Source: Sycobia sp. Sy_11
Taxonomy: Eukaryota; Arthropoda; Insecta; Hymenoptera; Epichrysomallidae
Assembly: GCA_018907035.1 (NCBI GenBank)
Contig: JACCIC010000063.1
Span: 1,727,501 to 1,791,500, forward strand
Reading direction: 5' to 3'
DNA length: 64,000 bases
Of the stretch, positions 23,411 to 35,711 are shown piece by piece. The stretch's first letter is position 1; every line of letters begins with the position of its first letter. The notes beneath the pieces were generated by a model that was not told the DNA's origin, searched no databases, and saw only the letters and a list, made by a program, of their open reading frames with translations. Position numbers and translations under genes: made by a program.

Positions 23411-24590
23411 CTTTCGTTTCTTCTTCTGCAATGACTATATCATAATGGAATTTAGTGAAATTCCAACGAGCAATAGAACTATTTATTAATTTAGTGAAAT
23501 TTTCAGATTAATAAATTTAATTATGCCTATAATTTCTTATTGTAATTTGACCTGGTATTAGTAAAATCCTTTAAATATATTATAACTATACCTCCTTTTT
23601 AATGGAAGAAGATAAATAAAAATTAAGGGACGTGATGGACATAAGGTTGACAGTAATTTCCCAATTTTTAAAGTTGCTTTCATAAATTTTCTATTTTCTA
23701 AATTATCAATTTATCTTATTTGTAATGTATTTGATGTTAACCAACAGTATAATAGCTTGTTTATCAACAGTAAGATTAAAAGGAATATTACACTTCAACG
23801 TTTATGAAGTCATTTTGAAATATGACTATAAAAATCAATTAAAAATGTGTTTAGAATTTTATTTTGAGCTCTGTATGTATATTTATAAACTCAACGAATA
23901 ATTAAAATCAAGTGATTGATTAAATTTTAACACCACTGATCAAAAAAATAGCAATTTTATTCCTTAAATGGGGATGTAAAATGGTATTTCTTATAATGTT
24001 TTGAAAAAGTGTTACTTATAATGTTTATTATAGTTACGATAATAGAAAAATAAAGGGTTTTTTATCTTTAATCAAAATATTATATTGTATTATTTATATA
24101 ATTGTGTTTACGCCCACGATTTTCTCTAAGTCAAAAATATAATTAAATATTTTAAATTTCAGCTTAATTAATTCTAACAGTAGATTAATATGGCTCTTAC
24201 ATAGATAGATAAATTAGTTAAGCTTCTATAAATTGAGAATAGATATGAATTTACAATATTGAACAAGCATATTTTTTAAAACTTATTTCTATGTTATAGT
24301 CTTCGAACGACATGATTAATATAAAGAAGAATATTATAAAATTACATTGAACAAAAAAAAAATTGTTTTTATTAAAATATTCATGGAGATATGAGAATTT
24401 TATTGAAGATATTATTAAATGATAATTTAAAGATAATTTGAAGATATTATTTAAAGACAATACGGACAGAGTTGACCTGTCATTTGTATGCGCGTTAAGT
24501 GAAAATTGAATAATGGCATGGAGCAGGTAGTACACGAAGCTCCAGTTTTAATTATCATAAAAGAAAGGCGTTACGCTCGGGTAATCGGAT
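23411..24590. other. AT-rich non-coding stretch, nothing recognised
   Basis: Strongly AT-rich. The minus frame at 24251-24535 is low-complexity Phe/Ile/Asn-rich sequence and is not credible. Confidence 0.6.
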
Positions 24591-24711
24591 AATTACTTGG
24601 GCGTGTATAACACGGCATTTAAACAATTATAACCCTCCTGTTCTGTGAAGGGGGGCTGAAAATCAGCGCAAATCATCGTCACAATCGTCGGCGAGCGCTT
24701 TAGCCGCACCG

Positions 24712-24765
<54 letters not shown>

Positions 24766-25640
24766 GGACGAGATCTGCAGCCTCATTTAATAGATCCCCA
24801 CCGAACTTCGAAGCCAAATCGGAACCGGAAAATTGCACGGCCGCCCCGACCGCGACGTCTTGATTGCCGTCGGGCGGGCCACCTTGATCTCCCCGGTGCC
24901 GCACGAGGCGACGCGCAGGTGCCAACGCCTAGACCGCGTATCCTCGCGCTTCCTACGTAGGGCCGCGCGAGCCCGCGGCTAACGTACGACCGAATCCGGC
25001 GAGGGTCAGCGGGAATTAATATTCAATGAGCGCGCAACCCTCCGCGGTGCTCGGCTCCTCCTGGGCCTCGCTCCCGCCTATCGGCGCGCTCGATCTCCCA
25101 ATTAGCCGGCAATAATTGTCGTGTCCGATCGACCGGCGGCGGCTACCGCGCGCGCGGATGTACACCTGGCCGTGCGCCCGGTCCGCCGCGCCGATCCGCG
25201 GCCGCAGCAGCAGGTGAGCAACTCGGCCGTGCGCTCCCCGGCGAAACTCGTTCGCGGCGGGCGAGGATGCGTGGCCCTCGCGCCGGCGCCATCGCGACGT
25301 GCCATTAATAAATCCGGTCTGCAGGAGGAGAGGCGGAGGCGGAGGATGGAAGAGAGCGGGCGGAGCGGGTCGGGGGGGGGCGGGAGAAGGGAGCGGGAAC
25401 TTTCTGCAGCGGCCCTCGCCTTTCCTGCGCGGAGCGGGCGTGTGTTGTGGGGTAAGGTTTGACGAGCCTATATCTATGGTAATTGGACGTCTCGAGGTGG
25501 CGATTTCGACGAGAGGAAAGGTGCCGGCGAGAAGTGCGAGTTGCCTCGTGGAAGTGGTCGTCTGGCTAGATGGGCGAGGCTAGATGGGCGAGATTCTGGG
25601 TGGCGTTTGGTTAACGAGATGTCTGGCACTTTTACAAAAA
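24591..25640. other. Large CpG-rich island, possible promoter or first-exon region
   Basis: The densest CpG stretch in this part of the window. A consensus splice donor (CAG|GTGAGC) lies at 25213/25214 after a GCAGCAGCAG run, and a G9-CGGG tract lies at 25372-25384. Frames are open in several phases, as expected in GC-rich DNA, and none shows a domain. A 5' non-coding exon ending at 25213 is possible but unproven. Confidence 0.35.
24714..24762. repeat. Microsatellite (TA)n
   Basis: About 24 TA units inside the GC-rich island. Confidence 0.96.
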
Positions 25641-26870
25641 GATGCTTTACGTTACGAGAATCGAAAAACGTAACGTTGAACCTAAGTTCCGTTTCGAGGA
25701 TCGAGTGGCGTCAAATTATTTATTTTTTGAATCAAAGTTTCTCGAATAATAGGGCTACACCGAACCACAAGTTATATACATATAGGCCGAAACATTTATG
25801 AAAATTTATTTATGAAATTTTTTCATAAATTATTTATGAAAAATAAATTGAAATAATATATTATTTATTTCTTCTACCCAGTGAAATAAAACAAATTTCT
25901 GTTGACTTATTTCAAAAGTCCATCAACTTCCTTCATGCAAAAATTATATGGTATAGTTTTCTTCTCATTCTAACCTACAAATCGCACCTCTATCTCTTGC
26001 TTTCGGTTTTCATGAAGATAAATATAATCAGTATACTTAGTGCGAAAAGGCTTCCATATCGACTTATACTTAACGTTATATAATCCTCGGCTTCGCCCAT
26101 ACTGTAAACCTCTTGTTTTCTAAATTAAGCCGTTCCATACTCGGTAAGAAATGTACTGTATTTATTTTATTTTATTCATTTCACTCATATACACTCATAT
26201 ACTACCAATTTTGCTAGATTTTTTTTCTATTTATCATTCTATCGTCATAAGTATATTGTTTTAAATCTGGACATCATACCGGTATCAAATGTATAACGAA
26301 GAAATATTTACTGACTAAAGACACGTCTTCAAGGATGTTAACTAGAGAGTTGAGTACACTCATTAAAAATTTTTCTATGGTTACTTTTAAATAATATTCG
26401 AAAACTACGAGTCAACACCTAGTGACCACTGGTGGAATTGACCGAAAGTGATGAAATTCTTGACACATAGAAAGAGCGAAAAACCACCTAAAGTTTTACA
26501 GTAGTTTTTCTACGAGTTTTTCCAAGTTCTCGTAATAAAGTCGAAAAATAATTTGTAATGTAAAATAATCTGTAAGGAAAAAGTTAGTTAACTTAGTATT
26601 ATATGTTTCAATACAGTCAGGCGAATATGACAAGACCAGCCTACGATTAATATGGAACTTAATTAACGGTGTTAAAGCTATTTACAAATTAGTATAAATA
26701 ATACTCCGCTATACTTATTTTTTTCAGTTTGGAGCAACGATCGATGACAATTAAAATGTTTCGGAGTCTTTTTTGCTTTAGTTTTAAGTAGTCGTAAATC
26801 AAGAAATTATCGCCAACTTGAGGACTCGCAATTGTAAATTCCAACGAGAGGCAAAAAATGAGCAATTACG
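25641..26870. other. AT-rich non-coding stretch, nothing recognised
   Basis: Contains AT-rich quasi-repeats (TTTATGAAA variants, 25795-25845). No gene or named repeat. Confidence 0.55.
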
Positions 26871-27413
26871 CGGTGGAAATCCTGAACGGTCGGTCGTATA
26901 GCTGCGCCCTCATAGATCCCATCTATCTAACCGCATGATGTAAGTGCACGCGCACGAAAAGAAGATAAGTATACCGCGAAAAAAGAGATGAAGAAAAAGA
27001 GATAAAAGTGGAGGGTCGGAGGCATTCGGGCGCTGGGGAGAAAATTACGCGATATTGGCAGCCGAACTGCAGTGGAGGATCGAGACGCGTGCGCGGATTC
27101 GACCTGCAACGTTGACGGCGAACCGTAACAATGGAAATCTATTTATAGAGAAAAACGAAGAATATGATGTACACGAACGAAAGTCGCGAAAGAACGTAAA
27201 GGATCGTTAAAAGTTGGGGATGCGATCGCGACGTGAGGAGACGCAATCCTGCTGCTATGATCTTCCGCTATATTTCCCCGTTTTATATACGCAGGGCTTT
27301 AACGGGGAGACAGTTTTAGTACCGCGAGATCGCTTCTTTATATATAATAGAACATTTTTTATGAGTATCGCGTATAAATCACAAACGAGCGCGTTTCTAG
27401 GAGATCTCAATTC

Positions 27414-27417
<4 letters not shown>
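26871..27417. other. Moderately GC-rich patch, no gene recognised
   Basis: CpG-bearing sequence leading to a TA microsatellite. No supported reading frame. Confidence 0.45.

Positions 27418-27463
<46 letters not shown>
27418..27463. repeat. Microsatellite (TA)n
   Basis: About 23 TA units. Confidence 0.96.
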
Positions 27464-27465
<2 letters not shown>

Positions 27466-28144
27466 AACTTTTGCCGAGCATGCCATTTATTGCAATTTCC
27501 CTCTCGATAATTCATTGCATTAGCTCGTTCGAATACGCATCGGCGCCACACCTATAATCGTCCCATTTGAATATCTGCCGTATTCTATATATTTACACGC
27601 CCCGGCGACGTCGGTTGCAGCCAGCTCTAGCGATCCGCGCCGAAACTACTAGACTTTCTCTATTCCTCCCACCAATTGGTCGCGGCTTACGACCTCCGGT
27701 CCTCCTCCCAAGTGCGACTTTCTTAGTCGGCCTTTGTTTCGTTGTCTCGCTCGTCGGCTCGGCCATCGTCGACGGAGTCGCGAAAATGGGCAGGGTTGGC
27801 ACGAGAGGCGGGGGGGGGGCGGAGGCTCCCAAAGAGACAAAAACTGCCTTTCCTCTTCGCGGTTTATATCGCTGTTTCGTGCAGGGTTCCGCGATCGCGA
27901 ACCGGAGAAACTTGCGCGCCACGATCAGCTCGCGGACGCGAAGAGGGCAGGGCGCGTCGTCGTCGGGACTCGCACTGCCGTTCCAAATATATATATAGGA
28001 AAACGAGCGAAGACGAACGCTGCCGTATATACGCGAGCGCGAGGCCGGCGGCGCGGCGCACAGCTCTCACGGTGGTCCAATGATGCGCGGAGGAGCGGGA
28101 CGGAGATAAACAGCCGGTACTGGTAGCCTCTCGCGTCTTTATCT

Positions 28145-28149
28145 TATAT

Positions 28150-28199
<50 letters not shown>

Positions 28200-28200
28200 T
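28145..28200. repeat. Microsatellite (TA)n
   Basis: About 27 TA units with one phase change. Confidence 0.96.
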
Positions 28201-28261
28201 AGCCTCGTTGGACTCTTCCTCCTTTACTCCGCTCGCCTTTCCTCTCGTCGTCCCCTTACCA

Positions 28262-28273
28262 CCAGCGCCCCCT
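28262..28273 (-). promoter_or_regulatory. CTCF-like core site
   Basis: The minus strand reads AGGGGGCGCTGG, sharing AGGGGGCGCTG with the plus-strand site at 20767. The two sites face each other, 7.5 kb apart. Motif evidence only. Confidence 0.35.
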
Positions 28274-28643
28274 CTCCCACCTTGCCTCTCGCTTCGTCTT
28301 TCTTTCCATCGGCTAATTTTGTAGCGCTGCACGCGCCATTTTTTGTCCCTCTCTTTTTCCAAAGAGAAAGAAGAGGAGAGTGTGGTCGCGTTCCCGTACA
28401 TTATAATATAGACGTCGTCGGGCCAGTTGTGCCCGCCAAAACCGAAGATTGGTTTTAGGCGCGCACGTGCATAGCAAATGAGAGAAAAGAAAGAGAGGGT
28501 GGGTAGGAGAAGGGGAGAGAGGGCAGCTGCCCGAGACTCGCGAAGATCACCGCGGCCGCGTGTGTGGCCTACCTTCTTTCTCTCTTTCCTTCTGTCTCTC
28601 ACTTTTTACCCCCCCCCCCTGTTTTCTTGCTCTCGTGCTTTTC

Positions 28644-28647
<4 letters not shown>

Positions 28648-28686
<39 letters not shown>
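28648..28686. repeat. Microsatellite (CT)n
   Basis: About 19 CT units. Confidence 0.95.
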
Positions 28687-28689
<3 letters not shown>

Positions 28690-28999
28690 TGTATATTAAG
28701 ACTCGTGTCCCTCCGTCTTCTGTAAATTTGCAAGTAGACTGTACTTTATATTGAACTCGTTCATGTGCGTGCGAAGTAATCGGGATATTCGTTCCGCGAG
28801 ATGCTTAATATCGGCATTCAGTGTTAGCGCACTTTTTAAATTCCCTCAGACTGGCACTGGAGCGTTTGTAAAATCCTTCAACCATTTATACATATCTTTA
28901 CGCATACTTCGACTTGCTCGCTAAGATTTATAGGGTGGAAGGACGCACCCTTGGGAAAAAAGCAATTCCCATTAACGAGAATAGAGTACATTTATCTGC

Positions 29000-29062
<63 letters not shown>

Positions 29063-30167
29063 GTAAAAATATAGCCCTGTCACAAAACTTGTCTGTAGAT
29101 TTCGATATATAATGTATGGATCTAAAACACGTGATTATACTAAGATGATTAGTATCTGATCAATGGCGATGCGAAAATATATTTTTCTTTTTAATAAAAC
29201 TTTATAATTAACGAAGTTAAAGATAATAGGTAATAGCAATGTAGAAATAATAATAAATAATGATTAAAAAATTGTAGTTATAAGTTTTGAATTATAGAAC
29301 ATTCCCTGTCTCAATTCTCATAACGCATAATTAGGTAATATAAACGTTTCTTATTCGTTGCGAAATCATTAATGAAATTAATGAGAAAGAGGACATCAGC
29401 TGGTTATGCTTAGTATCTAATATGATTTCTTCTGATAAGATGCACTTATTTCGTGCACCATATAGTTGATCAAATCAATTTCGTTTTTTATGGTGTTAGA
29501 ATCTTGGATTATTTATTATAAACTTATATAGTCTAATTTCAAATTTATTGATTGTAGCATAGAATGTTTAGTGCTCTATAAGCTAAATTCGTTATTAGGT
29601 GTTAAAATGAAGTTAGATTTGTAAAAGTCAATATTTTACATTTTTAACTAATTATTACTAGTAATGAACAATTATAATATTAGAAGAAGTTTGTTTATTA
29701 TTGTTTTTATTTTCAAGCGAAGAACCGTAATCTATGTCGACGAATACCGAAATTAATTTCTTTATTAGTTGTTTCTAACGATTCGTTATAAAATTTTCAT
29801 TACCAAATAATCGAATTTTCGTAGCCATTTTTCAGACGGTATTTATTTACTAGAAATTCATCAGTCCTGAAATTTGCATTCCATTAAACTAGTTCTCATT
29901 AATTCATATTTAAATTTCGAATAAAAAGCTGTAAAAGAAGCGTTAAATTACATTCTCCCATTTTTTCATTCTCATCTTTTCACTTTTCATCGTATAGAAA
30001 ATCTGAATCGATCTCTTCAATGAGTATTAAATATTTCAAGGAAGTGCACCGAGACTCGAATAATTGAAAAACCCGCAGCGTTCGTAAAATGAATGTAATA
30101 AGCTTTCCAGGGTATGAACAGTTAAACAAATAAAAAACCAAAACCCAAAGAATGAACACACTCCAGC
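28687..30167. other. AT-rich stretch with one microsatellite, no gene recognised
   Basis: No coding frame or repeat family is identified, apart from the AT tract listed next. Confidence 0.55.
29002..29059. repeat. Microsatellite (AT)n
   Basis: About 28 AT units. Confidence 0.96.
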
Positions 30168-30228
30168 AGAAGAAGAAGAAGTAGAAGAAGGAGGAGGAGG
30201 AGGAGGAGGAGAGCAAGAAGAAGAAGAA
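30168..30228. repeat. Trinucleotide tract (AGA)n-(GGA)n-(AGA)n
   Basis: Polypurine run: AGA units, then about eight GGA units, then AGA again. The Ser-rich frame on the other strand is an artefact. Confidence 0.94.
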
Positions 30229-30760
30229 ATCACGCCGATCCGTGCTCTCTCCCATCTTTATTTTCCCATCGCGCAGCGTTGCGTCGCGTCGCATCGGTCG
30301 CGGGGCGAAGCGAAAGGGAGTCCTTGCACTCGCCGGTCCCTCCCCCTCCTCTCGCCGCTGCTATACCCGCGAAAACAAAGGCAGCGCGGCATCGCCTCTG
30401 TTAGTGTATATATTGCCGCCGCTCTGTATATTCCTTGGCCACCGCGATGCGCCCGCGTAGCGCCGTGCGCGTCGCCTTGCGCGCGCTCTCTTGTTGGTCC
30501 TCGCGTCCTACGGACCTCCGCGCCGAGGACGCGCGACGACGCCGACGCGGCGGCGCTGTACTCGCGGGTCCCCGGGGGGACCGACTAACCAGGCTCTCCC
30601 TCTCCCGAGCGCTCGTCCGCCTCCTTTCGTTCCGTCCGGCTTTGCGGATATATGCATGCATTGGCTCCGCAGCGGAGACTTTCTTGGGTTTATGTTAGAG
30701 GACCGCGCGATAATTGGGTTTGAATGGAGGATTTGCATGTGGGCGGGCGTTGCTTAATAC
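30229..30760. other. CpG-rich island, no gene recognised
   Basis: Very CpG-rich on both strands with several overlapping arginine-rich frames and no recognised domain. Possibly regulatory. Confidence 0.4.
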
Positions 30761-31756
30761 CTTGGTATTTTTACATCTATCGTTTTGTTAACGATTGATA
30801 AAAGTGTGTCGGTTCCCCGGACCTTGGTGTGGCCTCTGAAATTCAAGATTCTTTCGCTGGAAATCTGAAAATGGTGTAGTCAGGCCCTTGTATTGAAGAA
30901 ATTGCTTAAAAATATATAATACTATAAAAAAATTTAGTTCTTAATTTAATCCTCCCTTGACTTACTCGGGTACAGTGTACGCGCGATTGTACTTTGACAG
31001 TTATTCAAAAATAGCGTATGCATGATGTTGCATTCGAAAATACGGTCTTTCAAATACATTATTGTATTTATTCAACATAAATACTTTCCTTTAACCAAAC
31101 GACGACGAAGAATGATATATTCTTGCAATAAAATTAGATGCAAATTCAAAAAAAAACCGGAATTGAAAAGATCTCGTATAATTTTAAATATTTTTTTATA
31201 AACTAATCGTTTTTTCAATATGTTTTTCTTTTTATTTTGTTCAGAATTTTTTTACCGACAATTAATATAAATACTATTTCAAACAATATGATAAAAATTG
31301 TTCTAATATTTTAAAAAAACTTATGACCAAAGAGTTAATTTCAAGATTCGCAGCTTTAAAAAATTCGAAATTATATATCTATTCAAGGAATCTACCTTAT
31401 ACAAAATTTTTAAATCAAAGTAGTTTTTATTTCTTTTCACATTAAATGAAAATTCAGCATTAATATATTTTTGCAGAAACAACTTTTAATTATCATCGAA
31501 AAGGTAATGGGGACGCCGTCTCTCAATCTCCATTCCACGATACTTTAAGGCAGCTTGTTTTAATGCAAAATATGGGGGCGGAAGGAAGAAACTTAATTCA
31601 TAACACTTTGTTTATAGATTATACGTACGTTTGTTAACGCACCATCTACAAATGTACTGGATATTATTGCTTATAAAAGTAGTTCTAATGTAGACAAGAA
31701 TTAACAATTTGAAAATAATTCGATAACAACTATTTTTTTAGAAATCATTTTTTACC

Positions 31757-31805
<49 letters not shown>

Positions 31806-32009
31806 TTCATAAATTGGACCAGGAATCCCGTAGGATAATCTGAAATAAATATCGATACAGGAAATCCGTAAGATACTCATAGTCGATTCTTATGAGAATT
31901 CTACGTAATATTCCTACTAAAACTGTAGGGAATTTATATATTGGAATCAGCTAAAATACCCTTGGTAGAATTTAATATGATCTGGGAATTTTTTTCCAGA
32001 TCTCAATAA
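30761..32009. other. AT-rich stretch with (TA)n tract at 31763-31802
   Basis: No gene is recognised. From about 31815 the sequence has short CCGTAAGATA-like motifs reminiscent of family X interiors, but too diverged to delimit. Confidence 0.5.
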
Positions 32010-32036
32010 GAAATTAGTATATTTGTCTGTACGGGC
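32010..32036 (+). repeat. Possible family X right terminus
   Basis: AGTATATTTGTCTGTACGGG matches the right ends at 1021-1040 and 62139-62155 with few differences. Only the terminus is clear. Confidence 0.45.
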
Positions 32037-32075
32037 TATTGTCGATGTCTTTCATACATTTTATATGCATAAGGT

Positions 32076-33257
32076 CCCTGGTAGAAATGCATTCAATTTT
32101 TAAGGTACAAACAAGGAATTTTTGAATGAAGATACCTAGTAACAGGGTATATTTGTTCGGTAGTAAATAGGAAAACATGTAACGTTTTTTACTATCATTC
32201 CGGCCGATTTATAATTACATTTCTTCAAGATATTTTTTCGGTATTTAAGGACTATAATAGTTAGTTTCGTAACAATGTACAGTTGGTTATGACTAAAATT
32301 TATCTTATAAAGCAAGCTTGAAACTAGTTATAAGATATGTCCCTGATAAAAAATTAATATCGTTATTATGCTTTCTTATATAAATTCAGTGACTTTAATC
32401 ATTATTTTAATTAATTAATTATAAATATTTATGAAGTTCATTTCGAAAATTTTGAACTTATAAATACGCTCGTTCTATATATCTTATACATTTAAATACA
32501 TATACAACGCATTGACAATAGCTTACATATTCGTATACAATATATGTTATACTTATGTGAAGTCATAATCGATCTTATATACTAACACTCTCCGTAAATT
32601 CCAGTTACGAATTATAGTTATGAACTCAGCATGATTTTTAATTAAAAAAATTACTTTTATTTTACAAAATATTACAAATTTCACATGATATTATTTCTTT
32701 TATAAATAAATAGGATAGAATTACTAATTAACAACTAATAATTGAAGCCGGTATAAGACATCAAAGAATAGAATTTTTAAGTAATTGCTTCATGCGAAAT
32801 TTTAGATATTAAATAATAAAAGGAAAATATTTCCAAAACTAATTTATTACGTATCATTTTTAAGATGACAAAATCGAACGAAAAGCAGAATTTATTATTA
32901 CTTTGTAATTTTTAAAAATTATTATTTTCCGTATCTTATGATTTTTCTTCTATTAAATAAACAATATAATGTTATAATATTATATAAATATTAATTATAT
33001 AAATTGCTATTAATTATATAAAATATTATATAAATTGCTCATTTACTAACCAGAAACAAGCTTAAAAACAACCTAGTTTCTATCTAGTTTTTAACTAGTT
33101 TTTAAACCTAGTTTCTACCTTTTTCTTAATTTTATTGACAACGTTCACATTTTGCATTCTAAGATTTACCTTGTTTCTAGCCACAATGATTGATTCTATT
33201 TTTACTACCTAGTAACTACTTTCCAGCCTATTAAAAATTGTTACATTTCTACCAGGG
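32076..33257. mobile_element. Family Y inverted-terminal element (fuller copy)
   Basis: The left end begins CCCTGGTAGAAATGCATTCA. The right end, read inward, begins CCCTGGTAGAAATGTAACAA and continues with AATTTTTAA. The segment 32530-32872 is repeated at 40121-40525, and the last 160 bp are almost identical there. No transposase frame is present, so it is non-autonomous. A clear target duplication is not visible. The termini resemble those of family X (CCCGTGCAGAAAT), suggesting a shared superfamily that I cannot name. Confidence 0.7.
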
Positions 33258-33421
33258 GTGTATGTAGTGTACGTATAAGCTACTTCAAAATTATGAATGC
33301 GATAAAAATTTACAATTCATTAATTAAAATAATGATTAAAGTCAATGAATTTATTTAAGAATTCATAATAATATTATTAATTTATTAGCAGGGCTATATC
33401 TTACATCTAGTTTCAAGCTTC
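32312..33421. repeat. About 130-bp inverted repeat pair
   Basis: The left arm (about 32312-32440) and right arm (about 33283-33421) are inverted copies. Both carry AAGCTTGAAACTAG and GACTTTAATCATTATTTTAA. The left arm lies inside the family Y element, but the right arm lies just outside its right terminus, so the present arrangement is not one simple insertion. Confidence 0.75.
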
Positions 33422-34089
33422 ATTTACGAGTGTTTCATACGTCTGGTGGAAGTTAAAATCGATTGCAGCGCCTAATTTGTAATATATTGCGGAATTTTAT
33501 GGAATTCCACATTTACGAATAAGCCTATTCTGTTTTCTCAACTTTTTCAGTATTATCAGGGCCATAATAAACGAACTTATATGTAAATTACAAATGGCCC
33601 ATACATAATTTTTATTTAATAATATTTGTGCATAGCAAGTATAGTGTAGGAACTAGCCACGAGCGATCATTTTGTCATAAGAAATTAATATAAATATATC
33701 TCAATCTATATTTCTTCTATATCTCAATATAGAGGGTGAGCAGAATTTCTATATATGATATATATGATATATACATACACATATATAATCCTATAGAGTT
33801 TGCATATAAATAATAAAATTAATTTTTTTGTACTCTTTTGATGAATATTAATCAAATTCGTTTATTAATCCTGAAATAAATTCGAGCTTTAATTGATGAA
33901 AATATTTCGTGTCTCTTATGACCAGAAAAATAGCTAAATCTAGCAAAAGATTTTTTCGATCACCTTTCATTCTTTCTTTGTCTTTCATAAGAGATTCGCT
34001 ATGCTTAATTTCTTTTTTTCTATTCAAAATTAATATATACTTATGACGTACGATTGAGTCGGGGTTAGTCTGCGAAACTCTCTCTAACC

Positions 34090-34091
<2 letters not shown>
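33422..34091. other. AT-rich stretch, no gene recognised
   Basis: No supported frame. Short inverted motifs such as GGAATT...AATTCC occur near 33492-33510. Confidence 0.5.

Positions 34092-34128
<37 letters not shown>
34092..34128. repeat. Microsatellite (TA)n
   Basis: About 18 TA units. Confidence 0.95.
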
Positions 34129-34131
<3 letters not shown>

Positions 34132-34321
34132 AATATTGATAAAAAACCACGTAAAATTTATAAAAGAAAAGGTAACAATAATCGGTACCATTCAAAAGTT
34201 ACATGTGGCTACAAAGCAGAGCAAAAAATTAATGTAAGTAGAAATACATAAACAAAAGCAATATTAGAAGTCGAACTTAACATAGAAGACCAAAAAACTA
34301 AATTTCCCACTATTAATCAAA

Positions 34322-34465
34322 ATGAATATTCTATTCAATAACTCTTTAAAAGCAACAGGTATTTACGATTCTGGCTCAAATGTTACATTTGTAAATTCTA
34401 AATTAGTAAAATTAAAAAGCAAAGAAAAAATGAACAAAATAGGATATTCAAATCGTTTTTTATGA
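34322..34465 (+). pseudogene. Possible Ty3/gypsy-type protease relic
   Basis: A 47-codon frame contains GIYDSGSNVTFVNSK. The Asp-Ser-Gly in a hydrophobic setting is the active-site signature of retrotransposon aspartic proteases. Loosely retroelement-like sequence continues downstream to about 34560 only in a shifted frame with stops. No reverse transcriptase, integrase or paired LTR is seen nearby, so this is at most a short, decayed piece of an old insertion. The assignment rests on one motif and could be wrong. Confidence 0.45.
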
Positions 34466-34829
34466 TTAATAACACTTTCATATTGATTTTAACTTATCTC
34501 CAAAATCTAACAATGGCGAAAGCAGTTGTTCATTATCAGCAATTAATTGAACGGATAAGGTTCGGTGTAATAAATAATAATAAGTAAAATCATGGCACAA
34601 TTATAAAATAAAACACTTTAAACAACAATAAGTCATATATTTTTTGGAATATCCGCATAAAAAACCTCCACTGGAAGCGTGGAGTAAAAAGTCAATATTT
34701 ATGAATTAGACACACAAGAAATAAAGTTTAAACCGAATGATCATTCAAATAAATATATATAAATATAACTTACTTATTAACAGACAATATGCATATAAGT
34801 CTTAACAAATTTAACTTGGTTTTATGCGC

Positions 34830-35045
34830 AAACTTCAAACCCCGTTGGGTTACGGCCTCTCCTACTTGGTGATCGAAGTCTCTCTCGAGGCGACAGGGGC
34901 CTATTAGCGAGGATACACGGCTTTGCTTGGGGCAGATGCCCAGATCGAGACGATTTGCCGCTGGAAATCACACAATAGCACAAGAGCCGCTTAGAGCTAG
35001 GCGCATTCAGGGCAGAGCAACACTTGCCTGACGAACGAATCCATA
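34830..35045. other. Isolated GC-rich block of unknown origin
   Basis: About 215 bp of near-balanced composition lies sharply bounded in AT-rich DNA, starting CAAACCCCGTTGGGTTACGG. It follows the protease-like relic by 370 bp and could be LTR or untranslated sequence from the same old insertion. I cannot identify it. Confidence 0.35.
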
Positions 35046-35654
35046 TACCAAATTAAGCAACAAAACGAAAGTAAAACTTTAATAAACAAGCAGAGTTTTA
35101 ATAATTTGTTTATGATACAACTTAACCGAGGTACCTCTCTCAACAAGCGTACTTTCGAAAGGCCTTTCTTTCCACACTCAACCTGTAAATATAAACAATT
35201 TTCCCTTTATCTTGATCTTAAACTAAGTTGTAGTACGTATTCTATACATTTTGGCACTATAAAATTGAAACTATTTGTAAACAGCAGTACTATGCTTCAC
35301 CGTAAAAAAATTATAAGCAGTTACTGCACAAAAGAAAAACAAAATAACTTATTTGGCTAAAAGCTGAAGCAAACGTGAAAATTTATTTAACTAACATCTA
35401 GGAAGTTCGTATTTGGTTAAAATTTAACTATTAATATCTTTGTTCTAGAGAGGTACAGAAAGGAATAGCTATACAGATGTTCTATTTTGATATCTTAAAG
35501 AATACTCTGAGCGTCATGGCCAAATCCTTGACTGAAACATATAAATCTCTCCTTGTCAGATAACCTTAAATTTTTTCAGAATAATTCATAAAAGTTAAGA
35601 TGGGTAATAACGTAATAGATCGAATTGTTTAAAAATGATCCATGGTGCACAACT

Positions 35655-35711
<57 letters not shown>

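Larger units (their letters stand above)
27500..28647. other. CpG-rich island with G-tract and CTCF-like site
   Basis: More than 1 kb of CpG-rich DNA with G10-CGG at 27810-27822, a C11 run at 28609-28619 and a TA microsatellite in the middle. Several overlapping frames of 100-150 residues are open on both strands. None has a recognisable domain, and they exclude one another. Possibly a regulatory or promoter region. Confidence 0.4.

Noticed and set aside
27567..28126. Frames of 109-143 residues in the 27.5-28.1 kb island
   Set aside because: Same reason: multiple open phases in GC-rich DNA, no recognisable domain, no start or splice context.
34830..35045. Ribosomal RNA fragment
   Set aside because: The GC-rich block contains no rRNA stretch that I recognise.
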